A stretch of DNA of 21,967 nt from DASZHA01 sp035938265 (GTDB taxonomy: Bacteria; Chloroflexota; Dormibacteria; DASZGP01). The notes below the pieces were generated by a model, which saw nothing but the letters and a program-made list of their open reading frames with translations, did not search any database and was not told the DNA's origin. A program made the position numbers and the translations under genes. Below are positions 1-7,192 of the stretch, piece by piece (position 1 is the stretch's first letter; each line of letters opens with the position of its first letter). The stretch is taken from NCBI GenBank assembly GCA_035938265.1, contig DASZHA010000045.1, positions 1 through 21,967 of the forward strand, written 5' to 3'.

Positions 1-1
1 C

Positions 2-52
2 ACCCTCAAGGGCGTTCCCGACGAGTGGCGCCTTCTCAGCGTCGTCGGCTAG
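2..52 (+). CDS. 3' end of a probable adenylate/guanylate cyclase-domain protein (partial)
   Basis: Only the last 16 codons are present, in the frame starting at base 2 and ending with TAG at 50-52. The peptide TLKGVPDEWRLLSVVG resembles the usual C-terminal end of bacterial class III adenylate/guanylate cyclase-domain proteins, where a LKGVPxxWRL phrase closes the catalytic domain. If so, the protein would make a cyclic nucleotide. The assignment rests on this short phrase alone, so the family call is tentative. The gene reads in the same direction as the sulfur-carrier gene that follows 50 bases later. Confidence 0.45.
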   Translation, partial: TLKGVPDEWRLLSVVG

Positions 53-61
53 CCTCGCCAG

Positions 62-67
62 TACAAT
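62..67 (+). promoter_or_regulatory. possible -10 element upstream of the sulfur-carrier gene
   Basis: TACAAT matches five of six bases of the sigma-70 -10 consensus. It sits in a short AT-richer gap between the cyclase stop and the sulfur-carrier start. No good -35 is seen 16-18 bases upstream. The predicted transcript start near base 74 would leave a leader of about 30 bases containing the AAGGAG ribosome binding site at 91-96. Confidence 0.35.
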
Positions 68-102
68 TTGGCAACCCATTCCCCAACCCGAAGGAGATGT
101 CG

Positions 103-378
103 ATGGCCGTCAAAGTCAGAGTGCCCGGACCGCTGCGGAAGCTGACCGCAGGTGAGTCGGTCGTGGAGGTCGAGGGCGGCACCGTGGCCGAGGTCCTCGG
201 CGCCCTGGAGCAGACCTACCCGGGCTTCAAGGAGCGCATCTACGACGCCGACGGCAACCTGCGGCAGTTCGTCAATATCTACAAGAACGACGAGGACATC
301 CGCTTCGGCTCGGGGCTGGAGACCGCGATCGAGCCCGGCGACGACCTCTCGATTGTCCCCGCGGTGGCCGGCGGCTGA
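103..378 (+). CDS. MoaD/ThiS-family sulfur carrier protein, CysO-like
   Basis: A 91-residue ubiquitin-fold sulfur carrier. Such proteins are adenylated and thiocarboxylated on a C-terminal diglycine and then donate sulfide to a biosynthetic enzyme. The sequence ends VAGG, as required. The stretch FVNIYKNDEDIRFGSGLETA near residues 50-70 and the ending IVPAVAGG closely resemble mycobacterial CysO, which feeds a CysM-type cysteine synthase. The start is the ATG at 103, because AAGGAG at 91-96 lies 6 bases before it; ATG 97 directly abuts the site and the ATG at 25 lies inside the upstream gene. The TGA overlaps the next ATG by one base. No CysM, Mec or E1-like activating enzyme is visible nearby, so the sulfur acceptor here is unknown. 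It could be cysteine synthesis, tRNA thiolation or a cofactor. Confidence 0.85.
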   Translation: MAVKVRVPGPLRKLTAGESVVEVEGGTVAEVLGALEQTYPGFKERIYDADGNLRQFVNIYKNDEDIRFGSGLETAIEPGDDLSIVPAVAGG

Positions 379-620
379 TGGCCAAGCGCCGGGTCAAGCT
401 GACCTTCGCTCGCGACGCCGTTACCCAGCCGGTCATCTATGAGATCGGGGTCAAGTGCAACGTCATCACCAACATCCGCCGCGCCGACATCACCCGCGAC
501 GAGGGCTGGGTGATCCTGGAATTGGAGGGCAGCGAGGAAAACCTCGACGCCGCGGTGGCCTACTGCGAGGAGAAGGGCGTGCGGGTGACCGCGGCCGAGG
601 GGGACGTCGTAGAGTCATGA
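378..620 (+). CDS. Small NIL-domain protein
   Basis: An 80-residue protein that resembles a lone NIL domain, the ACT-like fold found at the C-terminus of MetN and in proteins of sulfur amino-acid metabolism. Visible features are a beta-rich N-terminus (KRRVKLTFARDAVTQPVIYE), the central NVITNIRRADIT segment with the Asn-Ile core that names the family, and a WVILELEGSEENLDAAVAYCEEKGV helix-strand region, written here only as position 50-70. It overlaps the sulfur-carrier stop by one base and its own stop overlaps the mnmA ATG by four, so the three genes are probably translated together. NIL proteins are found near homocysteine and cysteine synthesis genes, where they may bind a sulfur amino acid or assist sulfide transfer. 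Its exact role here is inference. Confidence 0.75.
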   Translation: MAKRRVKLTFARDAVTQPVIYEIGVKCNVITNIRRADITRDEGWVILELEGSEENLDAAVAYCEEKGVRVTAAEGDVVES

Positions 621-1702
621 CCTCCCGGCCGCGCGTGGCTGTGGCCATGTCGGGGGGAGTGGACAGCTCGGTGGCCGCGGCGCTGCTCAAGGAGCAGGGG
701 TACGACGTCACGGGCATCACCCTGCAGCTCTGGCCCAAGGGCGCCGCCGACCAGGACCGTCACCATGGTTGCTGCTCGCTGGACGCCGTCGAGGACGCCC
801 GCCGCGTCGCCGCCGCGCTCGACATCCCCTACTACGTCCTCGATGTGCAGGAGGAGTTCAGTCGCCGGGTCATCGATCCCTTCGTGGCCGACTACGCCTC
901 GGGTCGCACCCCCAACCCCTGCATCTCCTGCAACAACGAGGTCAAGTTCGATCTTCTCCTGCGCAAGGCGCGCCGGATCGGGGCCGACATGCTGGCCACC
1001 GGACATTACGCGCGGGTCGAGGAGGGCGAGGGCGGGTACCGGTTGCTCAAGGCGGTCGATCCCACCAAGGACCAGTCGTACGTGCTCTACGGGTTGACGC
1101 AAGCGGAGCTGGCGATGGCCAGCTTCCCGCTGGGCGAGTGGCGCAAGGCCGACGTCCGCGAGCGGGCCCGGCAGCTGGGGCTGATCACGGCGGACAAGCC
1201 CGACAGCGTCGAGATCTGCTTTGTGACCTCTGGTGACTACCGCGACCTGCTCGCCCGCCGCACCACCGACGCCGGCGGCGACATCGCCCACGTCGACGGC
1301 CAGCTCCTCGGTCGTCATGGCGGCGTCTGGAACTACACGGTGGGGCAGCGGTCGGGCCTGGGTACGCTCCCCCGCGGCATGAGCGGACCGCTCTTCGTAA
1401 TCGACATCGATCCCGATCGCCGGGTTGTCACGGTGGGGCCGCGCGAGGCGCTGCGGCGCGACCGCATCGAGGTTGGGGAGCTCAGCTTCGTCGCAGGCGA
1501 GGCGCCGGCGGCAGTGTTCGACGCCGACGTCCGGGTCCGCTACGGGGCCGAGCCCGCCCCGGTACGGGTGTTGATGGAAGGCGACCGGGCCCTGGTCGAG
1601 TCGGCGGCACCTCTTATGGCGGTCGCCCCCGGCCAGGCCGCCGTGCTGTACGACGGCGAGCAGGTGCTCGGTGGCGGACGGATTCTCCGCCACGCCGCCT
1701 GA
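617..1702 (+). CDS. mnmA: tRNA-specific 2-thiouridylase MnmA
   Basis: A 361-residue protein, the normal length for MnmA. It activates U34 of the Lys, Glu and Gln tRNAs with ATP and replaces its 2-oxygen with sulfur. The PP-loop SGGVDSS is at residues 12-18. The catalytic cysteine in the PNPCISCNNEVKF segment is C105, equivalent to E. coli C102, and a second nearby cysteine is C102. The partner cysteine is C201 in SVEICFV, equivalent to E. coli C199. The GHYAR and KDQSYVLYGL motifs and the YTVGQRSGLG segment of the central domain are also present. The ATG at 617 overlaps the NIL-gene stop (ATGA), and the much earlier in-frame ATG at 455 only extends into that gene. Sulfur normally comes from a cysteine desulfurase. 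The adjacent sulfur-carrier gene makes another source conceivable but unproved. Confidence 0.95.
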   Translation: MTSRPRVAVAMSGGVDSSVAAALLKEQGYDVTGITLQLWPKGAADQDRHHGCCSLDAVEDARRVAAALDIPYYVLDVQEEFSRRVIDPFVADYASGRTPNPCISCNNEVKFDLLLRKARRIGADMLATGHYARVEEGEGGYRLLKAVDPTKDQSYVLYGLTQAELAMASFPLGEWRKADVRERARQLGLITADKPDSVEICFVTSGDYRDLLARRTTDAGGDIAHVDGQLLGRHGGVWNYTVGQRSGLGTLPRGMSGPLFVIDIDPDRRVVTVGPREALRRDRIEVGELSFVAGEAPAAVFDADVRVRYGAEPAPVRVLMEGDRALVESAAPLMAVAPGQAAVLYDGEQVLGGGRILRHAA

Positions 1703-1711
1703 GGCGCTACG

Positions 1712-2008
1712 GTGCTGACCATCCTCAGCTCGATCCGGGACAGCTTTGTCGTCACCCTGGCTTCGGGGTTCCTCGAATGCCTGCTGCTGGCGCTCTTCGT
1801 GGACGCCGTGATCAAGGGCCACCGCGTCTACCTGATCGCGGTCGTGGGAATGAGCCTGACACTCATCGGCCGGATGTCGGAGGGCTTCATGTCCTCGGGC
1901 CCGGACAGCATCCTCAAGATCGCCGGTCTGGTCCTGGCTGCCCTTGTCGTGACCCTTGACGTGATCACCGAGGAAGTCAATCCGAACGAGCCGGAGACCG
2001 TCTCGTAG
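1712..2008 (+). CDS. Conserved-looking small membrane protein of unknown function
   Basis: A 98-residue protein starting with GTG nine bases after the mnmA stop. I do not recognise a family. It has three likely membrane segments, about residues 12-33, 38-55 and 66-84, separated by short charged turns, and a short acidic C-terminus (EEVNPNEPETVS). The close spacing suggests transcription with mnmA. Its last codons run straight into the nuo promoter, and part of the inverted repeat described there is coding sequence of this gene. Hydrophobic composition, same-strand position and a tight fit between neighbours support a real gene. No function can be proposed. Confidence 0.65.
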   Translation: MLTILSSIRDSFVVTLASGFLECLLLALFVDAVIKGHRVYLIAVVGMSLTLIGRMSEGFMSSGPDSILKIAGLVLAALVVTLDVITEEVNPNEPETVS

Positions 2009-2022
2009 ATATAATCGGTCTC
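1994..2022 (+). promoter_or_regulatory. Inverted repeat flanking the nuo -10 box, possible operator
   Basis: GAGACCG at 1994-2000 is the reverse complement of CGGTCTC at 2016-2022. The two arms enclose 15 bases that include TATAAT. In addition, GAGAC-C-GTCTC at 1994-2004 is itself a palindrome, giving three GTCTC half-sites around the promoter. A repressor binding here would block the -10 region. The left arm is also coding sequence (Glu-Thr-Val-Ser), so chance cannot be excluded. No regulator is assigned. Confidence 0.3.
2010..2015 (+). promoter_or_regulatory. TATAAT -10 element, likely nuo operon promoter
   Basis: A perfect TATAAT lies two bases after the stop of the small membrane protein in otherwise GC-rich DNA, 58 bases before the nuoA ATG. 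No -35 match is visible at 16-18 bases upstream and there is no TGn extension. The surrounding 10-mer ATATAATCGG (2009-2018) occurs again at the SRP RNA promoter (20084-20093), which supports its being a genuine promoter element in this genome. Transcription would start near 2022. Confidence 0.6.
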
Positions 2023-2072
2023 GTTTTGGCGGAACGATGGTTGTTCACGCCTCAGCCGATTCAGGAGTCCTG

Positions 2073-2444
2073 ATGCAGCCCAGTCTCGGACACATCGCTC
2101 TCTTTGCAATCGTGGCGGCGGCCATGCCGGGCGGCATCGTTGCTCTAGCGCTGCTCCTCACCAAGGTCCTGAAGACCGCGCGAAACCAGCGTAAGACGGC
2201 GAGCGATTCCTACGAGAGTGGAATGGTGCCCATCGGTGACGCCTGGATCAAGTACCACATCCAGTACTACATGTACGCGCTGATCTTCGTGATCTTCGAT
2301 GTCGAGGCGGTGTTCGTGTACCCGTGGGCCGTCGTCTTCAGGCAGGTCGGCCTCTACGCGCTGGCCGAGATCGTCCTCTTCATAGCCATCCTGGGAGCCG
2401 GGCTTGCATACGCGTGGCGCCGTGGCGCACTGAGGTGGCAGTGA
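2073..2444 (+). CDS. nuoA: NADH-quinone oxidoreductase subunit A
   Basis: A 123-residue membrane subunit of complex I with three transmembrane segments. Its first loop helps form the quinone channel with NuoH. Conserved features are the loop YESGMVPIGDAW and the second helix YYMYALIFVIFDVEAVFVYPW with its acidic DVE, given here as about residues 65-90. I chose the ATG at 2073 because AGGAG at 2063-2067 lies 5 bases before it and the protein then starts at the usual place. The in-frame ATG at 2037 would add 12 unusual residues and has a weak ribosome site. First gene of the nuo cluster; its stop overlaps the nuoB GTG by four bases. Confidence 0.93.
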   Translation: MQPSLGHIALFAIVAAAMPGGIVALALLLTKVLKTARNQRKTASDSYESGMVPIGDAWIKYHIQYYMYALIFVIFDVEAVFVYPWAVVFRQVGLYALAEIVLFIAILGAGLAYAWRRGALRWQ

Positions 2445-3244
2445 ACCAGCAGCTACCAGTGATCACCCGCGACGAAGGGACCGGCGAGATCATCACCAAG
2501 GAGCTGGAGCCGGGGATCCAGCACCACAGCGTCGGCTCCACCTTCGACATCATCGTTGGACCGCTCGACAAGATGATCAACTGGGGCCGGAGCAACAGCG
2601 CGTGGCCCTTCGCCTTCGGCCTGTGCTGCTGCTTCATCGAGTTCATATCGATGATCGCCGCCAAGGTCGACATCGCCCGATTCGGCGCCGAGGTGGCGCG
2701 GCCGTCCCCGCGGCAGAGCGACGTCATGATCATCAGCGGCACGCTGACCAAGAAGATGGCGCCGGCGGTGACGCGCCTCTACCAGCAGATGGCCGAGCCC
2801 AGGTACATCATCGCCATGGGCAACTGTGCGGTCAGCGGCGGCATCTTCAGTGGCGGATACTCGCAGGTCGACGGCGTTGACCAGATCCTGCCGGTGGACA
2901 TCTACCTCCCCGGCTGTCCTCCGCGGCCGGAGGCGTTGGCCCATTCGATCTTTGAGCTGCAGAAGCGCATGCGCAAGGAAAGCATCATCCGCGGGCGCCG
3001 CAACATTTACTCAATCCCCCCGGGCAACAAGGTCGCGCACCCCTGGAACGCCACCGAGCAGGTCTTCACCAAGCTCTACCGGCGGTTCTTCGAGGAGGGT
3101 GCCAGTGGGCCCAAGCCGCCGCCACCGGCGGCCAACGCCTTCCCGCCCAAGCCTGCGCCTGAGCCGGCCGAGGCCGCCACGCCCGCCCCGGAGGGGAGCG
3201 CCAGCGCGCCCGGGCCCGCCGAGACCGAGCCACCGGCCGAGTAG
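2441..3244 (+). CDS. nuoB: NADH-quinone oxidoreductase subunit B with Pro/Ala-rich tail
   Basis: A 267-residue subunit that holds iron-sulfur cluster N2, the last electron carrier before quinone. The tandem cysteines are C63 and C64 in GLCCCFIEF, and the other ligands are C129 in MGNCAVSGG and C159 in PGCPPRPE, matching the E. coli spacing. The canonical GLACCAIE residue before the pair is also Cys here (C62). The GTG at 2441 overlaps the nuoA stop; AGGTGG at 2433-2438 is the likely ribosome site. Longer in-frame readings upstream only translate nuoA out of frame. The conserved domain ends near residue 215. The last 50 or so residues are Pro, Ala and Glu rich and look disordered, making the protein longer than the usual 160-200 residues. 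Confidence 0.95.
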   Translation: MNQQLPVITRDEGTGEIITKELEPGIQHHSVGSTFDIIVGPLDKMINWGRSNSAWPFAFGLCCCFIEFISMIAAKVDIARFGAEVARPSPRQSDVMIISGTLTKKMAPAVTRLYQQMAEPRYIIAMGNCAVSGGIFSGGYSQVDGVDQILPVDIYLPGCPPRPEALAHSIFELQKRMRKESIIRGRRNIYSIPPGNKVAHPWNATEQVFTKLYRRFFEEGASGPKPPPPAANAFPPKPAPEPAEAATPAPEGSASAPGPAETEPPAE

Positions 3245-3259
3245 GCAGAGCAGGAAGAC

Positions 3260-4120
3260 TTGACGCAGGAAGCGCTCGTCCTACAGCTCTCGGTGGGGTT
3301 CGCCCAGGGCATCGAGCCTTTCATCGACAAGGACAACGTCGTTGTCCACCTCAAGCCCAGCCAGGTGCCGGACTTCGCCCGTTTCGCCAAAGACAAGCTC
3401 GGATTCGACATGCTCGACGCCATCACCGCCGTCGACAACGTCGACACCCTCGAGCTCCTCTACCACTGGGTCAGCGTCAAGCCGCTGTCGCAGCATACGA
3501 TTCAGCCGACCTACCCCGGCTACCTGCTGGCCCGCGTGACCGTGGCCAAGAACGAGCGGGCCGAGGGCACCCCTGCCGACCCCAACTACGAGCCGGTGGT
3601 GCCCAGCATCACCGCCATCTACCCCGGCGCCAACCAGCAGGAGCGCGAGATCTGGGACCTGATGGGAATCAGGTTCAAAGGCCACCCCGAGCTCAAGCGC
3701 ATCCTGATGTGGGAGGGGTTCCCCGGCCATCCGCTGCGCAAGGACTGGGAGCCGCTCAACGCCGAGATTCCCTGGCACCTTGCCGGCCTTAGGGGCTACG
3801 GCGGCGAGCCGCTGGAGAACCCCCTGCCCGAGGCCCGGATAGCCACCGACGGCAGTGGCATCGGCCAGCCGATACCGATGGGGACCACGCCCCAGTCCTT
3901 CATCCGGCCCCACAGCCGCCCGCCCAAGCCGACGGAGAAGATGCGGATCAAGCTCGGCCAGAACGGGATCGTGGACGACGAGACTCCCGAGGGCCCCCGG
4001 AGCGGCTACGGCGCCGCGCCGGAGTTCAGCGAGGGCATCGATCCGAAGCTGTTCGGCGCCGCTCACGCCGATCCCGAGGAGGAGGCTGCGGGCGGTGGCG
4101 GTGGCAAGGGCGCGTCGTGA
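3260..4120 (+). CDS. nuoC: NADH-quinone oxidoreductase subunit C with long C-terminal extension
   Basis: The 30-kDa-type subunit of the complex I peripheral arm, which packs against NuoD and NuoB. The family signature LKRILMWEGFPGHPLRKD lies at residues 145-162, preceded by the expected EREIWDLMGIRF segment. It is a separate protein, not fused to NuoD. The start is the TTG at 3260, with AGGAAG at 3252-3257 just upstream; no better in-frame start is seen. At 286 residues it is longer than usual because about 120 residues follow the signature. They are rich in Pro, Gly and charged residues and end in a Glu run and GGGGGKGAS. Its stop overlaps the nuoD GTG by four bases. Confidence 0.92.
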   Translation: MTQEALVLQLSVGFAQGIEPFIDKDNVVVHLKPSQVPDFARFAKDKLGFDMLDAITAVDNVDTLELLYHWVSVKPLSQHTIQPTYPGYLLARVTVAKNERAEGTPADPNYEPVVPSITAIYPGANQQEREIWDLMGIRFKGHPELKRILMWEGFPGHPLRKDWEPLNAEIPWHLAGLRGYGGEPLENPLPEARIATDGSGIGQPIPMGTTPQSFIRPHSRPPKPTEKMRIKLGQNGIVDDETPEGPRSGYGAAPEFSEGIDPKLFGAAHADPEEEAAGGGGGKGAS

Positions 4121-5301
4121 GCGAGCTCAAATCGATCCCCATCGAGCACCTCAAAGGTCGCGTCAACCTCGACTTTGAGCAGCACCTGCGAAAGGAGCTG
4201 CGCGCCGACCTCGTCCAGCTCAACCTTGGCCCCCACCATCCCAGCACCCACGGGGTGCTCCACTTCTTCGTAACCCTCGATGGAGAGGTGGTGGTTGACG
4301 CCAAGACGATCTTCGGCTACCTGCATCGCTCGATGGAGAAGCTCTTCGAGGGCCGGACATACGTCGGCAATGTCGCGCTCACCGACCGCATGGACTACAC
4401 CGCCGCGATGCTCAACAACTGGGGCTGGTGCCTTTCGTGCGAGAAGCTTGCCGGCCTCGAGGTCAACGAGCGCAGCAACTGTTTGCGGACCATCGCCGGG
4501 GAGCTGAGCCGCTTCAGCTCCCACCTCATCGGCGTTGGCTCCTTCGGCCAGGACATAGGTGTGCTCACGACCGCCTCCATCTGGGGCTTCAACTGGCGGG
4601 AGGAAATCCTGACCCTACTCGACGACCTCAGTGGCGCCCGCATGATGTACAACTACATGCGCCCCGGGGGCGTCTCCCAGGACTGTCCCGACTTCTGGCC
4701 GGCCAAGGTGCGCGACATCATGGAGCGGTTCCCGCGCCACATCGAGGACTGGCACAACCTCCTGACGACCAACGAGATCTTTCGGGCGCGCACCATCGGC
4801 ATCGGCACCCTGAGCCCCGAGAACGCCCTGGCCTTCTCGGTCACCGGACCCACTCTTCGCGGCAGTGGCGTCAAGTACGACGTCCGCAAGGCTCACCCGT
4901 ACGGGATCTACTCCGAGCTCGACTTCGACATCCCCGTCGGCGAGAACGGCGATTGCTTCGACCGGTACATGGTGCGGATGGAGGAGATGGTGCAGTCGCG
5001 CAAGATCATCCTCCAGGCCATCGACCGGCTGGAGCAGACCGAGCCCGGCAACCTGGGCAAGGCGCCCAAGGTCTTCAAGCCGGCCCCCGGCGACGCATAC
5101 GCCCAGGTCGAGGGCGCCAAGGGCGCGCTTGGCTTCTACCTCAAGAGCGATGGCGGCCTCGAGCCCTACCGCGCCAAGCTGCGTTCGCCATCGTTCATCA
5201 ACCTCACGGCGCTGCCCAGCATGGTCCGCGGCTGGAAGCTCGCCGACCTGATCGTGATCTTCGGCTCCATCGACATCAACATGGGTGAGGTCGATCGTTG
5301 A
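4117..5301 (+). CDS. nuoD: NADH-quinone oxidoreductase subunit D
   Basis: The 49-kDa-type subunit (394 residues, normal length), which forms the quinone head-group pocket together with NuoB. Landmarks are the LGPHHPSTHGVL loop at residues 37-48, the RMDY tyrosine motif that contacts quinone in studied complexes, the SGVKYDVRKAHPY segment, and the terminal GEVDR that closes almost all family members. The residue after GVL, usually Arg, is His here. The GTG at 4117 overlaps the nuoC stop, and its own stop overlaps the nuoH TTG. It is related to the large subunit of NiFe hydrogenases but lacks the terminal CxxC metal ligands, so it is a true complex I subunit. Confidence 0.95.
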   Translation: MSELKSIPIEHLKGRVNLDFEQHLRKELRADLVQLNLGPHHPSTHGVLHFFVTLDGEVVVDAKTIFGYLHRSMEKLFEGRTYVGNVALTDRMDYTAAMLNNWGWCLSCEKLAGLEVNERSNCLRTIAGELSRFSSHLIGVGSFGQDIGVLTTASIWGFNWREEILTLLDDLSGARMMYNYMRPGGVSQDCPDFWPAKVRDIMERFPRHIEDWHNLLTTNEIFRARTIGIGTLSPENALAFSVTGPTLRGSGVKYDVRKAHPYGIYSELDFDIPVGENGDCFDRYMVRMEEMVQSRKIILQAIDRLEQTEPGNLGKAPKVFKPAPGDAYAQVEGAKGALGFYLKSDGGLEPYRAKLRSPSFINLTALPSMVRGWKLADLIVIFGSIDINMGEVDR

Positions 5302-6362
5302 TCGCGTTTGACGACGTCGGCGCCGTCGGCAGCTGGCTGCGCCAGAGCCTCTACGGCGCCGGGGTCCGCGGCATCTGGCTCGACGGGCTGCTGACGTTCA
5401 TCGCGGTCTTCCTGGTGGCGAACTTCGCGCTGGCAAACGGGGGCCTCATGACATGGGCCTTCCGCCGCGAGCTGGCGTTCATCGCCGACCGCTACGGTCC
5501 CAACCGGGTCGGGCCCCAGGGCCTGCTTCAGTTCGTGGCCGACGCGATCAAGATGATCCTCAAGGAGGCGATGGTTCCTCGCAGCGCGGACCGGCTGCTC
5601 TTCATCGTCACCCCCGTCATCGCCGTCTTCCCTTTCGTGATGACCTACCTGGTGATCCCCTTCAGCCGGGGTGGGGCGGTGGCCGACGTCAACGTTGGCG
5701 TCCTCTACCTCTTCGCCATCACCTCACTCACCTTCCCGTCGCTGTTCATGGCCGGTTGGAGCTCCAACAACAAGTACGCCATGATGGGCGGGATGCGGGC
5801 AGTTGCCCAGCTGCTCGCCTTCGAGGTGCCCCTGACCCTCTCCGTCCTGGGCATCATCCTGCTCAGCGGCACCCTCAGCCTCAACCGCATCGTTGAACTG
5901 CAGCCCGACATCCTGCATTGGTTCCTATGGCCTCAGCTCATCGGCGCCGTCATCTTCGTGGTCGCCGCGATGGCCGAGAATGCGGTCCACCCCTTCGACC
6001 TGCCGGAGGCCGAGTCGGAGCTGGTTGTCGGTTACTACACCGAGTACTCGGGGATCATGTTCGGGCTGTTCACCCTGGCCGAGATCGGCACCACATGGAC
6101 GCTGGCGGCGGTGTTCACCAGCTTCTTCCTGGGGGGATGGCAAACCCCGATCCCGGGCCACATCCTCGACTTCCCGATCCTGTGGTTCCTAGTGAAGACC
6201 TACGCGATGTTCTTCCTCCTGATCCTGGCCCGGGCGTCGCTGCCGCGGTTCCGTATCGACCAGTTCCTCAGCTTTGGCTGGAAGTTCCTGACGCCGGCTG
6301 CCTTCGTCAACCTGTTCCTGGGGGCGGTCGAGGCCCTGGGCTTCGGCAACTACTACCTATGA
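5298..6362 (+). CDS. nuoH: NADH-quinone oxidoreductase subunit H
   Basis: A 354-residue integral membrane subunit (ND1 type, about eight helices) that connects the quinone site to the proton pumps. Conserved stretches are RYGPNRVGPQGLLQFVADA with the following KMILKE, and the DLPEAESELVVGYYTEYSG loop carrying the acidic residues that line the quinone tunnel. The start is TTG at 5298, overlapping the nuoD stop (TTGA); this gives the normal N-terminus with the first helix at about residues 30-50. A 25-base gap with a GGGGAA-type ribosome site separates it from nuoI. Confidence 0.95.
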   Translation: MIAFDDVGAVGSWLRQSLYGAGVRGIWLDGLLTFIAVFLVANFALANGGLMTWAFRRELAFIADRYGPNRVGPQGLLQFVADAIKMILKEAMVPRSADRLLFIVTPVIAVFPFVMTYLVIPFSRGGAVADVNVGVLYLFAITSLTFPSLFMAGWSSNNKYAMMGGMRAVAQLLAFEVPLTLSVLGIILLSGTLSLNRIVELQPDILHWFLWPQLIGAVIFVVAAMAENAVHPFDLPEAESELVVGYYTEYSGIMFGLFTLAEIGTTWTLAAVFTSFFLGGWQTPIPGHILDFPILWFLVKTYAMFFLLILARASLPRFRIDQFLSFGWKFLTPAAFVNLFLGAVEALGFGNYYL

Positions 6363-6387
6363 GAGAAATGGGGAAGGGGAGCGGGGA

Positions 6388-7167
6388 ATGAGCACTAGGC
6401 AGAACCGGGTGTTCCCAGGAGTCGGGATCCTCCGAAGCGCGGCTGTGAGCATGCGCCACGTCTTCCAGCGCAAGCTCACCGTCCAATACCCGGACGAGGC
6501 GCCGGCGATGGGCTACCGGTTCCGCGGCCGGCACATCTTCCACCAGGACGTCTGCATCGGCTGCACCCAGTGCGAGCGGGTGTGCCCCGTGATCGCGATC
6601 AAGATGGAGGAGCACAAGGACCCCGGCACCCGCAAGGTGGTCGTCGACCGTTTCGCCGTTGACCTGGGGATCTGCTACTACTGCGGCCTCTGCGAGGATG
6701 TGTGCCCCACCGACCCCAAGGCCGTGCACCTCGGCCCCGACTTCGAGCTGGCCACCCATGACCGGCGCCTGCTGATCTACGAGATGGACCAGCTGGTTGG
6801 CCCCATGCCGCTCCCGTTGAAGCCCAAGGCGGTTGCCGCGGCCAACGGAGACGGCGAAAAGCCTGCTGCTGCGCCGCGGCCTGAGCGGCCGGCGGCCGCT
6901 GCTGGCGCCGGTGCGGCATCAGCCGAGAAGGCCGAAGTGCCTGCCGCCGAGAAGCCGGAAGAGGCGGCGCCCGCTTCGCCGGAGAAGCCGGAGGCAACTG
7001 CCGCGGAGAAGCTGGCCGCCGAAGCGCCGGCGGCACCGGAGAAGCCCGAGGTTCCCGACGAGCCGGCCCTGCCCGCCCCCGCGGAGCCGGCGGGACCAGA
7101 GTCGGCGCCCGGGCCGCTGAAGGACACCGAGCCGGAGTCACCGGCCGAGGACAAGCCTGAACCGTGA
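6388..7167 (+). CDS. nuoI: NADH-quinone oxidoreductase subunit I with Ala/Pro/Glu/Lys-rich tail
   Basis: A ferredoxin-like subunit carrying clusters N6a and N6b, which pass electrons towards N2. The two four-cysteine sets are C56, C59, C62, C66 (CIGCTQCERVCP) and C96, C99, C102, C106 (CYYCGLCEDVCPTD). The core ends near residue 145. Usual family members have 130-220 residues, but this one has 259, because about 110 residues of low-complexity sequence follow. They contain repeated EKPE, EKAE and PEKPE units and are strongly charged. The frame stays open across this region, and other frames there look like shadows. The ATG at 6388 follows AGCGGGGA. Neighbouring NuoB and NuoC also carry tails. 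Confidence 0.95.
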   Translation: MSTRQNRVFPGVGILRSAAVSMRHVFQRKLTVQYPDEAPAMGYRFRGRHIFHQDVCIGCTQCERVCPVIAIKMEEHKDPGTRKVVVDRFAVDLGICYYCGLCEDVCPTDPKAVHLGPDFELATHDRRLLIYEMDQLVGPMPLPLKPKAVAAANGDGEKPAAAPRPERPAAAAGAGAASAEKAEVPAAEKPEEAAPASPEKPEATAAEKLAAEAPAAPEKPEVPDEPALPAPAEPAGPESAPGPLKDTEPESPAEDKPEP

Positions 7168-7192
7168 GCCGGGGTAGGGGAGCAATGGCGCC

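Noticed and set aside
560..1822. Long antisense open frame (420 codons) across mnmA
   Set aside because: It mirrors the codon pattern of mnmA in GC-rich DNA, shows no recognisable domain and overlaps a certain gene over its whole length.
2324..3244. Apparent extended NuoB with 39 extra N-terminal residues
   Set aside because: The extra part reads nuoA out of frame; GTG 2441 overlaps the nuoA stop and gives a normal NuoB start.
4117..5301. NuoD as a hydrogenase large subunit
   Set aside because: It lacks the N- and C-terminal CxxC nickel ligands and ends GEVDR, as complex I subunits do.
6777..7154. Antisense Gly/Ala/Ser-rich frame opposite the NuoI tail
   Set aside because: It is the complement of the low-complexity EKPE-type repeats; the sense frame continues a certain NuoI protein.
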